From Halovenus carboxidivorans (GTDB lineage: Archaea > Halobacteriota > Halobacteria > Halobacteriales > Haloarculaceae), in the NCBI RefSeq assembly GCF_009831575.1, contig NZ_WUUT01000002.1, forward strand, positions 310,001 to 374,000: DNA of 64,000 nucleotides, given 5' to 3'. Numbering within the stretch: position 1 is the stretch's first letter; the number at the start of each line of letters is the position of its first letter. The notes below the pieces were generated by a model, which did no database searches, was not told where the DNA came from, and saw nothing but the letters and a program-made list of their open reading frames with translations. The position numbers and the translations under genes were made by a program. Shown piece by piece: positions 61,882-64,000 of this stretch.

Positions 61882-62937
61882 TCAGAAGTCGACGCTGAAT
61901 CGGTACGCCTCGGCCCTGGCGGCGAACTGGCCGAGCAGTTCCGCGGTCGCGTCCAGGTCGGCCAGTTCGAGCATCTCCGTCGGCGTGTGCATGTACCGGT
62001 TCGGGATCCCGACGTTCAGCGAGGGTGTCCCGCCCCGGGCCGTGTAGAAGGCGTCCGCGTCCGTCCCGGTTCGGGTACCGGTCGCTTCGAGTTGGATCTC
62101 GATGTCGGCCTCGGCGGCCACCTCGCGGACGGCCTCGACGACGTTCGGGTGGTTCGCGCTCCCGCGGGCGACCGAGGGGCCGCCTCCGAGTTCGACGCCG
62201 CTTGACTCCTTGCCGGGCGCTCCCGGTTCGTCCGTCGCGTGGGTCACGTCGGTGGCGACGACGGCGTCGGGGTCGAGATCGAAGCCGACCATCTGCGCGC
62301 CGCGGAGACCGAGTTCCTCCTGAACTGTGCTCACGGCGTAGACAGTCGCCTCCGGGTCGGATTCCGCCGCCCGGCGAAAGCCCTCCGCGGCGGCCCATAT
62401 CCCGACGCGGTTGTCCAAACCCCGGCCGGCGATCCGTCCGTTCGCCAGTTCGGAGACTCGTTGCTCGAAAGTGATCGGGTCGCCGCGTTCGACGAGTTCC
62501 TCGGCCTCCTCGGCGTCGGCCGCCCCGATATCGACGTGCTGTTCGCTGATGTCGGCAGTCTCCTCGCTGTCCCGGTCGCGGAGATGGATCGCCGTCTGGC
62601 CGATCACGCCCGGGACCGGGCCGTCAGCCGTGTGGATCCGGACGTGTTGGCCACGGGTGACCGTCTTATCCGAGCCACCGATCGGCGTCAACTGGACGTA
62701 GCCGCTGTCGGTGATGTCCCGGACCATGAACCCGATTTCGTCGCCGTGGCCGGTCAGCGCGACGGACTGGTCGCCGCCCTCCAGTACGGCGACTGCGTTG
62801 CCGTATTCGTCGGTTCGCACGTCGTCGGCGTACTCCTCGACGTAGTCGATCCAGACTCGCTGTGCCGCCGACTCGAAGCCCGACGGACTCGCGGTTTCGA
62901 GCAGTGCGTCCAGAAACTCCCGCTGTGTCGACTCCAT
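61882..62937 (-). CDS. M42 family metallo-aminopeptidase
   Basis: A 351-residue protein. Metal ligands: ALTGHGDEIGFMV (His, Asp), GRGLDNRVGIWAAAEGF (Asp), STVQEELGLRGAQMVGFD (Glu pair), VVATDVTHA (Asp) and YMHTPTEMLEL (His). The family includes the tetrahedral TET aminopeptidases that trim peptides in the cytosol with two metal ions. Similar enzymes are sometimes labelled endoglucanase in error. Separated from the RecJ-like gene by 108 bases, same strand. Confidence 0.9.
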   Translation of the reverse strand: MESTQREFLDALLETASPSGFESAAQRVWIDYVEEYADDVRTDEYGNAVAVLEGGDQSVALTGHGDEIGFMVRDITDSGYVQLTPIGGSDKTVTRGQHVRIHTADGPVPGVIGQTAIHLRDRDSEETADISEQHVDIGAADAEEAEELVERGDPITFEQRVSELANGRIAGRGLDNRVGIWAAAEGFRRAAESDPEATVYAVSTVQEELGLRGAQMVGFDLDPDAVVATDVTHATDEPGAPGKESSGVELGGGPSVARGSANHPNVVEAVREVAAEADIEIQLEATGTRTGTDADAFYTARGGTPSLNVGIPNRYMHTPTEMLELADLDATAELLGQFAARAEAYRFSVDF

Positions 62938-63015
62938 ACGTGTCGTTGTCGGGTCGGCCCCCTAACGGTTGGTGTAGTCACAACGGGTAAATGTGAGGTG
63001 ACCGAACTGAACGGT

Positions 63016-63303
63016 ATGGTCGAAATCACACTCATCGAACTCAACGTCGAGGACGGATCGTTCGACGCCAACCTCCCGTTCAGTGGGAGCGCTACCACCG
63101 GCACAGACGACGCGGGCGAGGACGAGGACGCCGCGACAGCCACCGAGGACGACTCCGGCGGAAACAAGGGACTCGCCCTGCTCGGCGTGCTCGTCTTTCT
63201 GATCGTCGCGACAGCCGCGGTGAAGTATCTCACCGGCGAGGACGACGACCCCGAGGTGGCAGTCGAAGCCGAGGAGGGGACGCCGTCGGTCACAGCCGAG
63301 TAG
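63016..63303 (+). CDS. Single-helix acidic membrane protein
   Basis: Ninety-five residues. Residues ~8-50 are hydrophilic and acidic (TTGTDDAGEDEDAATATEDD), then one membrane helix (GLALLGVLVFLIVATAAVKY) and an acidic tail. Conserved small proteins of this kind occur in haloarchaea. Function unknown. Confidence 0.72.
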   Translation: MVEITLIELNVEDGSFDANLPFSGSATTGTDDAGEDEDAATATEDDSGGNKGLALLGVLVFLIVATAAVKYLTGEDDDPEVAVEAEEGTPSVTAE

Positions 63304-63310
63304 GATAAAG

Positions 63311-63317
63311 GCCTATA
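63311..63317 (+). promoter_or_regulatory. TATA box of the last gene
   Basis: CCTATAT lies about 28 bases before ATG 63342, consistent with a leaderless or short-leader transcript. Confidence 0.5.
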
Positions 63318-63341
63318 TTGCTGACACCGTTCGTGACAGGC

Positions 63342-64000
63342 ATGAGCATTTATCGAAGCGTCCGGGCCGTCACCGGGGCGTCCGGCGACGGACCGGTCGA
63401 CTGGGGGGCGGTCACAGACGCTGCCCGCGCCTCCACGGACCCGGGTGACATCGAGATGGACGCCGCCGAGCAACGGGGCTACGCGGAGGACGTGGCCGAT
63501 GCCCGCGACCGCGTCCGCGAGGTGACGGCGCTGGAGTTCGACCTCCCCGACCGGGTCGAGGTGATGAACCGACACCACTGGCTGGATGCAAACGTCGGCA
63601 CCTTCGAGCGCGTGATGGACCCAATCGAGCAGCAGGCGGAGGTGATGCCCGGGTTCGCTCGGGTCATCAACACCGGTTCGATGGCGTTCGCGCTGTCGTT
63701 TCTCTCCAATCACGTCCTCGGCCAGTACGATCCCCTGTTGCTCGCCGACTCTGAGGCACACGCGCTGTATTTCGTCCGGCCGAACATCCGGCGAGTCGCG
63801 GAGATGCTCGACGCGGAGTACGACCGGTTCCGCCGCTGGATCGCCTTCCACGAGATCACTCACGCCGCGGAGTTCGGGGCCGCCCCGTGGCTTCCGGACC
63901 ACCTCGAATCGACGATGATGGAGGCCGTCGAGACCCTCTCGACGGGGTCGATCGACCGGGAGAGCCTGGGGGAACTGGATACGACGATGACCGCCGTCGA
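63342..64000 (+). CDS. DUF2342-like zinc metalloprotease (partial)
   Basis: At least 219 residues; runs off the right edge. The motif FHEITHAAEFGAAPWL (HExxH, near residue 170) is the zinc site of the zincin family often annotated as coenzyme F420 biosynthesis-associated or DUF2342. MNRHHWLDANVGTFERVMDP and NTGSMAFALSFLSNHVLGQY precede it, as in family members. The physiological substrate is unknown. ATG 63342 is supported by the TATA spacing. Confidence 0.85.
   Translation, partial: MSIYRSVRAVTGASGDGPVDWGAVTDAARASTDPGDIEMDAAEQRGYAEDVADARDRVREVTALEFDLPDRVEVMNRHHWLDANVGTFERVMDPIEQQAEVMPGFARVINTGSMAFALSFLSNHVLGQYDPLLLADSEAHALYFVRPNIRRVAEMLDAEYDRFRRWIAFHEITHAAEFGAAPWLPDHLESTMMEAVETLSTGSIDRESLGELDTTMTAV

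Noticed and set aside
1-64000. rRNA genes, intact tRNA genes, transposase or integrase
   Set aside because: No supporting sequence was recognised; the only tRNA-like material is the truncated tRNA-Leu tail near 19.9 kb.

Overview
The window reads as a chromosome segment of a halophilic archaeon (class Halobacteria). The predicted proteins are strongly acidic, GC is high, TATA-like boxes often sit about 27 bases before a start codon (near-leaderless transcripts), and the gene content is typical: a Htr-type transducer, a multi-PAS response regulator, small zinc-finger proteins, geranylgeranyl-reductase and GGGP-synthase-like proteins, cobalamin-dependent ribonucleotide reductase, archaeal DHH/S1 protein and M42 peptidase. 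I cannot name the genus. No rRNA, complete tRNA, CRISPR array, integrase or insertion-sequence transposase was found.

Region A (1-19923) is accessory DNA. After a sensor/regulator gene that runs off the left edge comes a close-packed run of nine tiny genes (2609-5043), several with Cys/His zinc sites and ATGA overlaps. A winged-helix regulator diverges from a NucS-like nuclease across a perfect palindrome, followed by a small unknown protein. A two-gene restriction/defence core (7311-14802) encodes an Eco57I/PglX-like DNA methyltransferase and a helicase carrying an N-terminal phospholipase-D nuclease domain. Inserted behind it, on the opposite strand and bracketed by two MITE-like inverted-repeat pairs, is a four-gene operon (15138-17770): a cytosolic protein of unknown family, a four-helix membrane protein, a DUF6884/YaaA-like protein and a GIY-YIG-like protein. 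This is my best candidate for an undescribed system. A gene split by an in-frame stop and a PD-(D/E)XK nuclease follow. The island ends at the 3' half of a tRNA-Leu, beginning at the anticodon loop, followed by two more degenerate copies of the tRNA tail. This is what the right attachment site of a tRNA-integrating element looks like.

Region B (20324-33142) is mostly core: AzlC/AzlD amino-acid exporter, an MFS transporter, a chemotaxis transducer gene broken by one TAG codon, photolyase, MoaA and MoaB (molybdenum cofactor), a DUF420-like membrane protein, cytidine deaminase plus uridine phosphorylase, a lipoprotein, a type II NADH dehydrogenase and a regulator.

Region C (33348-51654): arginase family, acyl/acetyl-CoA synthetase, membrane proteins, DnaJ, an aldo/keto reductase, and an isoprenoid-lipid-like trio (a geranylgeranyl-reductase-like flavoprotein, a protein with a prenyl-synthase-like Asp-rich motif, and a divergent GGGP-synthase-like protein with a long C-terminal extension). 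Then come an HD hydrolase, a LysE exporter, a DoxX-like membrane protein, small zinc or stress proteins, an HTH protein and a glycosyltransferase.

Region D (51655-64000): class II ribonucleotide reductase with a short overlapping upstream ORF, a 39-residue zinc-finger protein, TVP38-family membrane protein, small conserved haloarchaeal proteins, PurL, a RecJ-like protein with a degenerate DHH motif, an M42 aminopeptidase, and the start of a DUF2342-like zinc protease.
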